Of a stretch of 17,255 bases of DNA, positions 6,322 through 14,142 are shown one piece after another. Under the pieces are notes generated by a model. That model saw only the letters and a list, made by a program, of their open reading frames with translations. It was not told the origin of the DNA and made no database searches. The translations under genes and the position numbers were made by a program. The DNA lies in contig JAICSD010000029.1 of the NCBI GenBank assembly GCA_025937075.1, positions 1-17,255 of the forward strand, read 5' to 3'. The stretch is from Vicinamibacteria bacterium (GTDB lineage Bacteria > Acidobacteriota > Vicinamibacteria > Vicinamibacterales > 2-12-FULL-66-21). Numbering within the stretch: the stretch's first letter is position 1; the number at the start of each line of letters is the position of its first letter.

Positions 6322-8979
6322 TTACAACGCCCGGAGCGCGACGTTCGGATCGACCGACGCGGCCCGCCGCGCGGGCATGAGACAGGCAAGCACCGCGACC
6401 ATGAGAAGCACCGTCGATACGGCCAGGAACGTAACGGTATCGTTCGGCTCCACTTCGAACAACAGCGACTGCAGCAGGCGCGTCAGCCAGACCGCACCCG
6501 CCATGCCGATGACGAGCCCGATGGTCGCCAGCTGGACCCCTTGCCGCAGCACCATTCCGAGCACGCCGCTGCGGGACGCCCCCAGCGCCATGCGGACGCC
6601 GAACTCCTGCGTGCGCTGATTGACGGAGAACGCGATCACGCCGGCGATCCCCGTCGCGGTAATGACCAGCGCGAGCAGCGCGAAAATCCCGATCAGCGAG
6701 GCGGTCAGCCGCCAGGGCGCCAGCGTGTCCGACCTGACCTCTGCGAGCGTGCGGAAGTGATCGACCGGTTGATCCGGATCGAGGCTGTAGACGGCGGCCT
6801 TCGTCTCGCGCACGAGCTCCTTCGCGGGTATCCTCGAGTGGATCATCCAGTGGCTCGACAGAAGGGGATTCTGGAAGAGCGGCACATACGCCGCGTCCTG
6901 CGGCGCGCGCTCGAGGCGCTCCCGCGCGTCGGCGACCACGCCAACGACGGTGAGCCAGTCAGGATTCGCGGCGGCGCCCGCAATCCGCTTGCCGATTGGA
7001 TCCTCATTCGGCCAGTAATGCTGCGCCATCGATCGGTTGACGATGACGACGCCGGGAGCGCCAATCGAGTCGCCGTCCCGGAACTCGCGCCCGGCGATCA
7101 TCGGCTGGCCAAGCGTCTTGAAGTATTCGGGAGTTGCGACCAGGTAGTCGATCTGCGGTGGTTTGACGCCGGGCGCCATCGGGCGGTTCTCGATCAGCAC
7201 GCCCGTGGAGAACGCCCCGCGGTCGTTCAGCGGGAACGTGCCGCCGCCTGCGACGGAGACCGCCCCGTGAATGGCCCGCAGGCGCTGCACCAGCTCGCGC
7301 CAGAACGCCGCCTGTTTGGCCTGACGCTCCCTGGGCGGCATCGACTGGGGATATTTGCTGAAATCCAGATCGATCCGCATCGTCATGATGTTCTCGGTGC
7401 GGAAGCCCGGGTCGACGTCCTGCAGCTTCACGAGGCTCCGTAGCGTCAGGCCTGCCGCGATCAGCAGCATGAACGAAATCGTCACCTGCGCGACGGTCAG
7501 GACGCTGCGAAGCCCTTGCGCGGACTGCGTGCTGCGCCCGCCGCTCTGCAGCGCCGGAGCCGTGTCGAACCGCCTGGTCAAAGCTGGAATCGTGCCGAAA
7601 ACAAGGCCGGTGACGAGCGACACGCCGAGCGTGAAGAACAGCACCGTGGGATCGATGCCGATTTCGGCGGCTCGCGGCAGATAACGCGCGGCATATGCGA
7701 CAAGCGCCCGCGTGCCGATCGCGCCCACGACGAGACCGGACGCGCCGCCCATCAAGGCAAGCAGAAGGCTTTCCGTGAGGAGCTGGCGGAGCAGGCGCGT
7801 ACTGCTCGCCCCGAGCGCCGCGCGTACGGCGAGCTCGCGTTCGCGCTTGACGAGGCGCGCGAGCATCAGGTTCGCAATCGACGCGCACACGATCAGGAGC
7901 ACGAACCCGGACGTGCCGAGGAGAATGAGCAGCTTGGGCTTGAAGACCCGCGCGACGTCTTCCTTCAAGGGCGTCGCGGACGCGTGGAACTGCGCCTGCG
8001 GGTAATCATCCGGGTAGGTCTTTGCGAGCTGCGCCGTCAGAATGTCCAGATCGGCGCGCGCCTTCGACAGTCGAACGTCCGATCTGATCCGTCCGAATGC
8101 CTGCATCATGCGGTGGCTGCGTCCCGCGATCATCTGAGGAGACGACCGGAACGGGCACGCGGACGTGGGCATGTAGACGTCGACGGGAACCGGATAGGCC
8201 GGTATCGGCGGCAGCACCCCGATGACGGTGTGCGGCCTGTCGTTCATGGTGAATACTCTGCCGATCACGTTCGGATCGCCGTTGAAGCTGCGCTTCCAGT
8301 ACTCGTAGCTGAGGACGAGCACTGCGGGTGCGCCCGGCGTGTCGTCCGCCTCGACGAACGTTCGCCCGTACAGCGGACGAACGCCGAACGCATCGAAGTA
8401 GTGGGCGGAGACGACCCCGGTCGGCACACGTTCGGGCTCCTGCCTGCCGAGGAGAATGAACCACATGTCGTGGAACTCGACGACGTCCTCGAGCGAGCGC
8501 GCGGTGCGATAGTCGGCAATGTCCTTGACCGAAAACCCGAGATCGTTGGCCAGCGTGTCTCCCTGTCCCTGCCTGAGCACGACGAGGCGATCGGGATCTC
8601 TGTACGGCAGCGGCCGCAGCATGACGCCGTTGACGACGCTGAAGATGGCACTGTTCGCGCCTATGCCGAGGGCCATGATCACGATGATCACGAGCGCAAA
8701 TCCCGGATTGCGCCGCAGGCTGCGGAGCCCGTAGCGCACGTCCTGCGCCGCCGTCTCGGCGAAGCGCGAAAGCCACGTGTCGCGGACGTCGTCCTTGACG
8801 CCTTCGACGGTGCCAAAGGCCTGGAGCGCGGAGCGTCGCGCCTCGCCGGGAGGCATCCCGGCGCGGACGTTCTGATCGACCAGCATGTCGATGTGGTACT
8901 GCAGCTCGACGTCGAGCTCGCGCTCGAGCCGCGCGCGACGGAAGAGGGAAGCGAGGCGGGTCCGCAGATGGCGCGTCAT
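6322..8979 (-). CDS. Orphan ABC-type permease of the MacB/FtsX family (ADOP type)
   Basis: An 885-residue inner-membrane protein. Residues 1-75 are the cytoplasmic prefix typical of this group (RLERELDVELQYHIDMLVDQN). Next come TM1 (about 92-120, NPGFALVIIVIMALGIGANSAIF), a first MacB-like periplasmic domain (about 120-345) and an FtsX-type three-helix block (about 348-460) with the RERELAVRAALGAS loop. A linking helix (about 493-515), a second periplasmic domain, and a second FtsX block with the TQEFGVRMALGAS loop complete it, ending in ARRAASVDPNVALRAL. The duplicated permease halves with no ATPase gene alongside define the acidobacterial duplicated orphan permease type. The substrate is unknown; MacB relatives move peptides, lipids or drugs, or transmit force across the periplasm. 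ATG 8979 has GGGAG at 8986-8990 and lies 13 nt after the PadR stop, so it is in the PadR operon. Confidence 0.93.
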   Translation of the reverse strand: MTRHLRTRLASLFRRARLERELDVELQYHIDMLVDQNVRAGMPPGEARRSALQAFGTVEGVKDDVRDTWLSRFAETAAQDVRYGLRSLRRNPGFALVIIVIMALGIGANSAIFSVVNGVMLRPLPYRDPDRLVVLRQGQGDTLANDLGFSVKDIADYRTARSLEDVVEFHDMWFILLGRQEPERVPTGVVSAHYFDAFGVRPLYGRTFVEADDTPGAPAVLVLSYEYWKRSFNGDPNVIGRVFTMNDRPHTVIGVLPPIPAYPVPVDVYMPTSACPFRSSPQMIAGRSHRMMQAFGRIRSDVRLSKARADLDILTAQLAKTYPDDYPQAQFHASATPLKEDVARVFKPKLLILLGTSGFVLLIVCASIANLMLARLVKRERELAVRAALGASSTRLLRQLLTESLLLALMGGASGLVVGAIGTRALVAYAARYLPRAAEIGIDPTVLFFTLGVSLVTGLVFGTIPALTRRFDTAPALQSGGRSTQSAQGLRSVLTVAQVTISFMLLIAAGLTLRSLVKLQDVDPGFRTENIMTMRIDLDFSKYPQSMPPRERQAKQAAFWRELVQRLRAIHGAVSVAGGGTFPLNDRGAFSTGVLIENRPMAPGVKPPQIDYLVATPEYFKTLGQPMIAGREFRDGDSIGAPGVVIVNRSMAQHYWPNEDPIGKRIAGAAANPDWLTVVGVVADARERLERAPQDAAYVPLFQNPLLSSHWMIHSRIPAKELVRETKAAVYSLDPDQPVDHFRTLAEVRSDTLAPWRLTASLIGIFALLALVITATGIAGVIAFSVNQRTQEFGVRMALGASRSGVLGMVLRQGVQLATIGLVIGMAGAVWLTRLLQSLLFEVEPNDTVTFLAVSTVLLMVAVLACLMPARRAASVDPNVALRAL

Positions 8980-8992
8980 GTGATGCTCCCGA

Positions 8993-9322
8993 TCAGCTGC
9001 CGGCCAGCACGCGCGCGACGGCCGTGGAGAGGCGCTCCCAGTTGCGCGTCTCCTGGGTCAGCTGCTTTTTGCCTTCGCGGGTGAGCCGGTAGAACTTGGC
9101 CTGGCGGTTGTTTTCGGAATTGCCCCACTCCGCCTCGATCCAGCCTTGCTGCTCGAGGCGGTGCAGCGCGGGGTACAGGGAACCCTGATTGATCTGAAGC
9201 ACGTCCTGGGTAGTGTTTTGAATCTGGAGGGAGATCCCCCAGCCGTGCATCGGGCTGCGGGCGAGCGTCCGCAGGATCAGCAGGTCGAGCGTGCCCTGCA
9301 GCAGGTCTGACTTCGGCGCCAT
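8993..9322 (-). CDS. PadR family transcriptional repressor
   Basis: A 109-residue protein of the short PadR type. It starts [24 protein letters not shown], followed by the winged-helix recognition part ([26 protein letters not shown]) and the wing and tail ([13 protein letters not shown]). PadR proteins are dimeric repressors that bind short palindromes. The start ATG 9322 has a perfect AGGAGG (9327-9332) 4 nt upstream. It is first in a two-gene operon with the permease and has a palindromic operator candidate over its own start of transcription, so autoregulation is likely. The inducing signal cannot be told from sequence. Confidence 0.95.
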   Translation of the reverse strand: MAPKSDLLQGTLDLLILRTLARSPMHGWGISLQIQNTTQDVLQINQGSLYPALHRLEQQGWIEAEWGNSENNRQAKFYRLTREGKKQLTQETRNWERLSTAVARVLAGS

Positions 9323-9337
9323 CCATCCTCCTGTCGA

Positions 9338-9378
9338 TTGTCGACAAGGACGATAGATCCGCTCTTGTAGATTGTCAA
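9338..9378 (-). promoter_or_regulatory. padR-permease promoter with palindromic operator
   Basis: On the minus strand TTGACA (9378-9373) is a perfect -35 box. A 17-bp spacer and TATCGT (9355-9350) as -10 follow. The perfect palindrome TTGTCGACAA (9338-9347) sits at the expected transcription start, where a bound repressor would block initiation. Similar half-sites (ACAAT, ACAAG) occur between the boxes. The -35 box begins 8 bp from the stop of the upstream gene (9386), so this operon has its own promoter. Confidence 0.75.
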
Positions 9379-9385
9379 GGGGAGG

Positions 9386-10102
9386 TCAGCGTTGTGCCGA
9401 AAGATTCACCGGGCGGCCGTTGATGCTCTCGTACTCGTACGACATCCGGAGCTGCGACGTGCCGGCGAACTTCACCTTCGCGGTCGTTTCGGTCGCGACC
9501 GGCACGCGGACGCCCGCCAGCCGCGCGTAGCGGCGGACGATGTTCACCAGGCTCGTCCAGAAGGAAGGATTCTTCGCGAGGCGTCCTTCGACGCGCAGCA
9601 GGTCGCGCCCGTCGGGCGAGAGGACCATGCGGCCGTCGACGAGGAGCACGTCCTTGCGGCGCGGCTTGATCTGCACGACCTTCGTGCCGTCCGCGTCCAG
9701 ACCGGCGTCGGAGAAATCGTAGTTCTCCAGCGTGAGATCCGCTCTGTCGCTGTCGCCGCTATTGATCAGATCGCGTTCGCGCTCAAGGATCGGCCGCAGC
9801 ACTTTCGAGCGAATCGTGTCGGAGCCGCGCTCGCTGACGATCTCGAAGGCGAAGCGGCCCCCTTTGAGCTCCGTCCACGCGTCGACCCACGCCTCCTGAT
9901 TGAAGCGATCGCTCCACGCGTGCATGCGGCGGAAGGCCCGATATGCCTTCAGCGGCTCTTCTTGCCGCGTGATCGCCGCCGACCGATGGCCGGACTCATC
10001 ATCATCGCCGCGGGCCATGGTCGAGGCGGGTACAAGTGAGCAAAGGGCGACACAGAATGCGGCGGCGCGAATCCGGCGGCTGGCGGCAAAGTATGCCCAC
10101 AT
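9386..10102 (-). CDS. Exported protein, probably LolA-like fold
   Basis: A 238-residue product with a Sec signal peptide: basic RRIR, hydrophobic AAAFCVALCSLVPAS, and a likely cleavage site after TMA (residue 30). No lipobox, so it is probably periplasmic. The mature part has a beta-rich pattern with IKPRRKDVLLVDGRMVLSPDGRDLLRVEG (about 145-173), KNPSFWT and RYARLAGVRVPV, then an ending in MSYEYESINGRPV. This resembles acidobacterial proteins labelled LolA-like or outer membrane lipoprotein-sorting-like; a carrier or sensor of a lipid or cell-wall ligand is the inference. ATG 10102 is chosen; an in-frame TTG at 10126 would add eight residues that spoil the signal peptide. Hairpins at 10160-10230 separate it from the ligase gene upstream. 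Confidence 0.65.
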   Translation of the reverse strand: MWAYFAASRRIRAAAFCVALCSLVPASTMARGDDDESGHRSAAITRQEEPLKAYRAFRRMHAWSDRFNQEAWVDAWTELKGGRFAFEIVSERGSDTIRSKVLRPILERERDLINSGDSDRADLTLENYDFSDAGLDADGTKVVQIKPRRKDVLLVDGRMVLSPDGRDLLRVEGRLAKNPSFWTSLVNIVRRYARLAGVRVPVATETTAKVKFAGTSQLRMSYEYESINGRPVNLSAQR

Positions 10103-10159
10103 ACCTTCGGGGTCGGGAGGTCGCAAGAATCGTGCTCAGGAACCGAGCCCAGCAGATGA

Positions 10160-10176
10160 CGGCCCTGAGAGGGCCG
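10160..10176. repeat. REP-like palindrome, copy 1
   Basis: A perfect 7-bp inverted repeat, CGGCCCT-GAG-AGGGCCG, in the 116-bp gap between the ligase stop and the LolA-like gene. The same core (GGCCCTGA-AGGGCC with one changed loop base) is at 12845-12865. It looks like a dispersed REP-type element and could help terminate ligase transcripts. Confidence 0.65.
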
Positions 10177-10180
10177 CCTG

Positions 10181-10230
10181 ACGCAACGTCAGTTGCGCGA
10201 ATGACGCAGCGCGTAACTTCAGTTACGCGA
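10181..10230. repeat. Tandem pair of covarying hairpins at the end of the ligase gene
   Basis: Two 20-bp units start exactly 30 bp apart: ACGCAACGTCAGTTGCGCGA (10181-10200) and GCGTAACTTCAGTTACGCGA (10211-10230), identical at 16 of 20 positions. Each is palindromic. Unit 1 pairs CGCAAC with GTTGCG around GTCA. Unit 2 pairs over nine bases (10210-10218 with 10221-10229) around TC. The C-G pair at unit positions 4 and 15 becomes T-A in the second unit, a compensatory change. The ligase stop codon (10219-10221, minus strand) lies at the tip of the second hairpin. Possible roles are a transcription terminator, an mRNA 3'-end stabiliser or a protein-binding site. Confidence 0.75.
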
Positions 10231-11820
10231 ACCGGCCGGCATCAGCGCCTTGAGCGTCTCGAGCGTGTCGGCGTCCTGCGGACGTTTGTCGCGCCGCCAC
10301 CGCAGCATTCGCGGAAACCGAACGGCGACGCCGCTCTTGTGTCGCGTCGACGGCGCGATCGCCTCGAACCCCAGCTCGAACACGTGGACCGGTTCGACGA
10401 CGCGCACGGGACCGTGGCGCTCGCGTGTATGGCGCCGTATCCACCGATCCATCTCGTCGATCTCCTCGTTCGAAAGCCCGGAATACGCCTTTGCGACGGG
10501 GACGAGCTGATCGCCGTTCCAGAGGCCGAAGGTGTAATCCGTGAGCAGGCTGGCGCGCTTCCCGCTCCCGGGCTGCGCGTAGATCAAGACGGCGTCGATC
10601 GACAGCGGATCGATTTTCCACTTCCACCAGATGCCGCGCCGGCGTCCGAGACCGTAGGGCGAGTCGCGGCGCTTGAGGATGAATCCCTCGACGCGTCTCG
10701 CGCGCGAGCCGAGGCGCACAGCGGCGAGCTCCTCCCACGTCGCAGCTGTTTCTTCCTGCGAGAGCCGGAGCACACCCTCTCTGTCGATGAGCGTCGACAA
10801 TGTCGACCGGCGCCACTCGAGCGGACGCTCGCGGACGTCGACACCTCCGTATTCCAGCACGTCGAACGCCATGAAGACGACTGGGACCGCGCGCATGATC
10901 TGCGCGACCTGACGCAGGCGTCCGATTCGCTGCTGGAGCGCCGAGAACGGCATCGGCGCGTCGTCCGCAAACGCCAGGACTTCGCCGTCGAGGACGGTCC
11001 CGTCCGGCAGATGCGTGGACGCGGCCGCGATCTCGGGGAATCGCAGCGTGATCAGCTCTTCGCCGCGCGACCAGAGCCACGATTGACCGGCGCGGCGCAC
11101 GATCTGCGCGCGGATGCCGTCCCACTTCCATTCGACGAACCACTCTTCACGCCGTCCGAGCGACTCCGGCGGATCCTCGAGGGGCGCTGCCAGGCAGAAC
11201 GGGTACGGCTGCGACAGATCCGAAGTCGTTTCCGATGCCGCCGAGAGGCCGGCGAACCATTCCGCCGTGGGTGTCCAGTCACCCATCAAGCGCGCGGCGA
11301 CACGTGTCGGCTCGGTTCCAAGCGCCTGCGCGAGCGCGCGCACGACGAGCGACTGCGCGACGCCGACGCGGAACTCACCGCTGAGAAGCTTGTTGAGGAT
11401 GAAGCGTTCGCCGCGCGGCAGGCCGTGCCACCAGCGCCCGATCGCATCGCGCTGCTGGGCTGCATCCATCCCGCGAAGAGGAAGGAGGCGGTTCTCGACC
11501 CATTCCGCGAGCGGGACGTCCGGTTCGGGATCGCCCGGGGGCACAGCGTCGAACAGGAGCGCGATCAGCTCCGCCATGTCCCCGACCGCGGCGTAGCTTT
11601 CCATGACGAGCCAGTCCGGCACGCCTGTCAGCGTTTCTGTCCATTCACGGAGCAGCGGCCATGGAATGAGGCGCTTGAGGCGGCGTCCGGTGAAGAAGAA
11701 GATCGCCCACGCCGCATCGGCGGGCGGCGCGTCGCGAAAGTAGGCTGCGAGCGCGGCCACCTTCGCGTTCGTCGACGTCGTCGCGTCGATGGCGTCGTAC
11801 AAAGCGGTAAATCGTTTCAA
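10219..11820 (-). CDS. ATP-dependent DNA ligase (cisplatin damage response type)
   Basis: A 533-residue ligase that seals nicks using ATP. An N-terminal helical DNA-binding domain (about 1-200) begins with LYDAIDATTSTNAKVAAL, typical of the bacterial ligase found with the exonuclease next door. The nucleotidyltransferase domain has motif I KWDG with the adenylated Lys232. Further motifs are SRGEE (251-255), LDGEV (277-281), AFDVLE (318-323), EGFILKRRDSPY (378-389) and WWKWKID (398-404). A C-terminal OB fold ends near FELGFEAIAPSTRHKSGVAVRFPRMLRWR. TTG at 11820 is chosen because its TTGA overlaps the exonuclease stop and the conserved N-terminus starts there; a much longer open frame upstream is only the shadow of the exonuclease gene. 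Length and motifs are complete, so it should be active. Confidence 0.93.
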   Translation of the reverse strand: MKRFTALYDAIDATTSTNAKVAALAAYFRDAPPADAAWAIFFFTGRRLKRLIPWPLLREWTETLTGVPDWLVMESYAAVGDMAELIALLFDAVPPGDPEPDVPLAEWVENRLLPLRGMDAAQQRDAIGRWWHGLPRGERFILNKLLSGEFRVGVAQSLVVRALAQALGTEPTRVAARLMGDWTPTAEWFAGLSAASETTSDLSQPYPFCLAAPLEDPPESLGRREEWFVEWKWDGIRAQIVRRAGQSWLWSRGEELITLRFPEIAAASTHLPDGTVLDGEVLAFADDAPMPFSALQQRIGRLRQVAQIMRAVPVVFMAFDVLEYGGVDVRERPLEWRRSTLSTLIDREGVLRLSQEETAATWEELAAVRLGSRARRVEGFILKRRDSPYGLGRRRGIWWKWKIDPLSIDAVLIYAQPGSGKRASLLTDYTFGLWNGDQLVPVAKAYSGLSNEEIDEMDRWIRRHTRERHGPVRVVEPVHVFELGFEAIAPSTRHKSGVAVRFPRMLRWRRDKRPQDADTLETLKALMPAGSRN

Positions 11821-12827
11821 GTCTGGTCCGCTTCCGCCTTCAGCTCGCCGGCCTCGCCTTCGAACGCGGTGCGCAGCGTTCCCGTTTCCAGGCCGCGTTC
11901 GGCGAGAAACCTGGCGAAGGCGTCCGACCACCCGTGCGTCACCAGCACGCGCGACGCGCCGGTCGCGTCGATCGTGTCGAGGAGCGCGCGCCAGTCCGCG
12001 TGATCGGAGAGCACGAACCCGCGATCGAACGAACGCTGCCGCCGGACGCCGCGCACGCGCATGAGTCCCGACGCGAACGCGGTGGAGGGCTGCGGGAGCC
12101 GGCGCATCCAGGGCGTGCCGCGCGCCGATAGCGGCGCGAGCACGAGCGCTCCGGCGAGGGCGCGGCCGCGCTCGTCCTCGCGGATGCGCTCCGCGGGTGC
12201 GAGAGCGATCCCGAGACCGCGATAGACCTCCGTGAGAGCCGCCGTTGCGCCGTGCAGGCGGATAGGTTCCTGCGCGATGCCGCGCAGCTCCGCGAGGAGC
12301 CGCTGCGCCTTGCCGAGCGCGTAGCAGAAGAGGACGGACGCGCGTCCGTCGGCGCGATTTGCCGTCCACCAGTCGGCGATATCGGTTATGACGGTTGCGG
12401 CAGGGTCCCAGGTGTAGATCGGCAGCGCAAACGTCGCCTCGGTGATGAACGTGTCGCAGCAGACGATCTCGAAGGGCGCGCATGTGGGGTCCGGCGCGCG
12501 CTTGTAGTCGCCCGACACCACCCAGACTTCGCCGCCATGCTCGACGCGGATCTGCGCGGAGCCGAGGATGTGGCCTGCGGGATGGAGCGACACGGCCACG
12601 TCGCCGATCGTGGTCTGGCGTCCCCATGGCAGCGTCTCGAGGGTCGCGTCGGGCAGCCGTCGCCGCAGCAGCGGCGCGCATTCCTCAGCGCACAGGTAAG
12701 CCCGCGAGCCGGGGCGCGCGTGATCGCCGTGCGCGTGCGTGACGATCGCTCTGTCGACGGGGAGCCAGGGATCGATGTGGAAGCCGCCGGCCTCGCAGTA
12801 GAGTCCCTGTGGTGTGTCCGTGATCAT
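11817..12827 (-). CDS. Ligase-associated DNA damage response exonuclease (MBL/beta-CASP)
   Basis: A 336-residue metallo-beta-lactamase-fold nuclease. The metal-binding motif HAHGDH is at residues 31-36, followed by HPAGHILGSAQ (His86) and SGDYK (Asp107). The later motifs TEATF, the nucleotide-handling segment FCYALGKAQRLL and VLSDHADW are typical of the beta-CASP exonuclease of the ligase/Lhr-type repair cluster. It probably trims damaged DNA ends before sealing by the ligase encoded next. ATG 12827 lies one base after the glycosyltransferase stop, and its stop overlaps the ligase start (TTGA), which implies translational coupling. The DEXH helicase and PdeM-type phosphoesterase often found with it are not in the window. 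Confidence 0.92.
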   Translation of the reverse strand: MITDTPQGLYCEAGGFHIDPWLPVDRAIVTHAHGDHARPGSRAYLCAEECAPLLRRRLPDATLETLPWGRQTTIGDVAVSLHPAGHILGSAQIRVEHGGEVWVVSGDYKRAPDPTCAPFEIVCCDTFITEATFALPIYTWDPAATVITDIADWWTANRADGRASVLFCYALGKAQRLLAELRGIAQEPIRLHGATAALTEVYRGLGIALAPAERIREDERGRALAGALVLAPLSARGTPWMRRLPQPSTAFASGLMRVRGVRRQRSFDRGFVLSDHADWRALLDTIDATGASRVLVTHGWSDAFARFLAERGLETGTLRTAFEGEAGELKAEADQT

Positions 12828-12828
12828 C

Positions 12829-14136
12829 TCATTTCGCGGGTTCAGGCGGCCCTGAAAGGGCCGCCCTACGATCCCGCCGAAGGCGCGTCCGATAGACCAT
12901 CCACCCCATCGCAGCCACGATCGCGCCGTACTCGACCCACATGATCGGCGTCGGCACGAACCAGCGATGGCCGTGGCGCGACAGCTCCCAGACGACGTAG
13001 GCGAGCAGCGTGCTGTAGGTCCAGACGATGAGCGGAACCGTGCGGCGGGTGAAGAGAAATGGCGTGAAGTAGAGCAGGTACCATGGATAGATCACCGGCG
13101 CGCCGACGAGCGCGACCGCCATGGGCCAGGCCCACGCCGCGGGTTCCGCCGCATCCTCCCGAAAGCGCATCCATGCAGCCACCGCAAGGCCGGCGGCCAC
13201 TGCGATGATGGCCGCGCCGCGCGGCGAGGTCAGCCAGGCGAAGAACTTGAACACCGGCCCATTGAAACGGATGAACTCGATCACGTTCGGCACAGACCCG
13301 AGCGCGACGGTCCCGGCGCCGGCGTACGGAAAATAGAGCAGGAGGAGCACGAGCGCGCCGACCGCGGCATCGCGGACTTTCACGCGCTTCCAGTAGAGCG
13401 GCAGGAGCACGATCGGCAGCAGCTTGGCGCAGACCGCGATCACGAACGCGACCGCCGCGCGCATCGAGCGTCCGGTGCTGAGCATCCACGCGGAGATCGC
13501 GATCCAGAGTGCGCCAAGCGCGTCGATGTGGCCGCTGTGCGCGACCTCGAGGATGACGAGGGGGTTCCATGCATACGCGAGCGCGAGCCATTCGGATCGG
13601 CCCGTGTCGCGAAGCCACCACACCAGCACCCAGATCGTGAGCAGATCGCACAGGACGAGCGCGATCTTCATCGCGCGCGCCGAGTCCCAGATCGTGACGA
13701 CCGCGCGGAAGAAGAGCTGCGCGGCGGCCGGATACGGCGTCCGCGCGCGACGACTGGGCATTCGCCGTGTCTCGTCGGTGTGCGTGTATGCGACCGCGGG
13801 ATCGGCGGGGACGACGAGAAAGGGATTGATGCCGTAGCGCTGGACGCGCCCGTCCCACTGGTAGCGCACCATGTCGTTGTCGAAGTTCACTTTGGGCGAC
13901 GCGAGCGGGATGCGGAACGCGACGGCGAGCAGCAGCGCGAGCGTCAGCAGCCGCCGCGGCTCGGCATCGACACTGCCGTCGGCCGCGAAGAGGCGGCGCA
14001 TCAACAGCGCGTAGACGATGCAGGGAACGGCAGCGAGCGCGTAGAAGAGCGGCGTCCCGAGCGGCGCCTGCGAGACGGCGAGCACGATGAGCGCCGCGAG
14101 CGTTGCGCCGCCGCCGATGCGAATCAGGCGGGTCAA
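12829..14136 (-). CDS. Multi-pass membrane glycosyltransferase (GT-C fold, GT87/DUF2029-like)
   Basis: About 435 residues with roughly ten or more hydrophobic helices. After the second or third helix comes FDNDMVRYQWDGRVQRYGINPF (DND at 86-88), the acidic loop and G-N-P motif seen in polyprenyl-phosphate-dependent GT-C mannosyl- or arabinosyl-type transferases. Later PLVILEVAHSGHIDALG and PWYLLYFTPFLF are typical of GT87-like proteins. It would move a sugar from a lipid-linked donor on the outer face of the membrane. I chose TTG at 14136: the protein then begins TRLIRIGGG just before the first helix, and a TATAAT box lies 6 bp upstream. An ATG at 14220 would add 28 Arg/Ser-rich residues with poor codon bias encoded over that box. 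The last residues (RRAALSGPPEPAK) are encoded by the REP-like palindrome. Confidence 0.85.
   Translation of the reverse strand: MTRLIRIGGGATLAALIVLAVSQAPLGTPLFYALAAVPCIVYALLMRRLFAADGSVDAEPRRLLTLALLLAVAFRIPLASPKVNFDNDMVRYQWDGRVQRYGINPFLVVPADPAVAYTHTDETRRMPSRRARTPYPAAAQLFFRAVVTIWDSARAMKIALVLCDLLTIWVLVWWLRDTGRSEWLALAYAWNPLVILEVAHSGHIDALGALWIAISAWMLSTGRSMRAAVAFVIAVCAKLLPIVLLPLYWKRVKVRDAAVGALVLLLLYFPYAGAGTVALGSVPNVIEFIRFNGPVFKFFAWLTSPRGAAIIAVAAGLAVAAWMRFREDAAEPAAWAWPMAVALVGAPVIYPWYLLYFTPFLFTRRTVPLIVWTYSTLLAYVVWELSRHGHRWFVPTPIMWVEYGAIVAAMGWMVYRTRLRRDRRAALSGPPEPAK
12845..12869. repeat. REP-like palindrome, copy 2, inside the 3' end of the glycosyltransferase gene
   Basis: A perfect 9-bp inverted repeat: GGCGGCCCT (12845-12853), GAA, AGGGCCGCC (12857-12865), with GTAGGGC on the minus strand at its outer edge. 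It shares its core with 10160-10176. It lies within the last codons of the membrane glycosyltransferase and 18 nt upstream of the exonuclease start, so in mRNA the hairpin stands close to the exonuclease ribosome-binding region, which has no strong Shine-Dalgarno. Confidence 0.8.
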
Positions 14137-14142
14137 ACCGCG

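Noticed and set aside
7516..9084. Long plus-strand frame opposite the permease and PadR genes
   Set aside because: No domain pattern; it is the antisense shadow of clearly recognised genes. The same holds for 6319-7443, 10036-12003 and 12967-14205 on the plus strand.
10230..12681. Very long minus-strand open frame giving an 820-residue ligase fusion
   Set aside because: Residues upstream of the TTG at 11820 are Arg/Ala-rich shadow of the exonuclease in another frame; the ligase family N-terminus begins at 11820.
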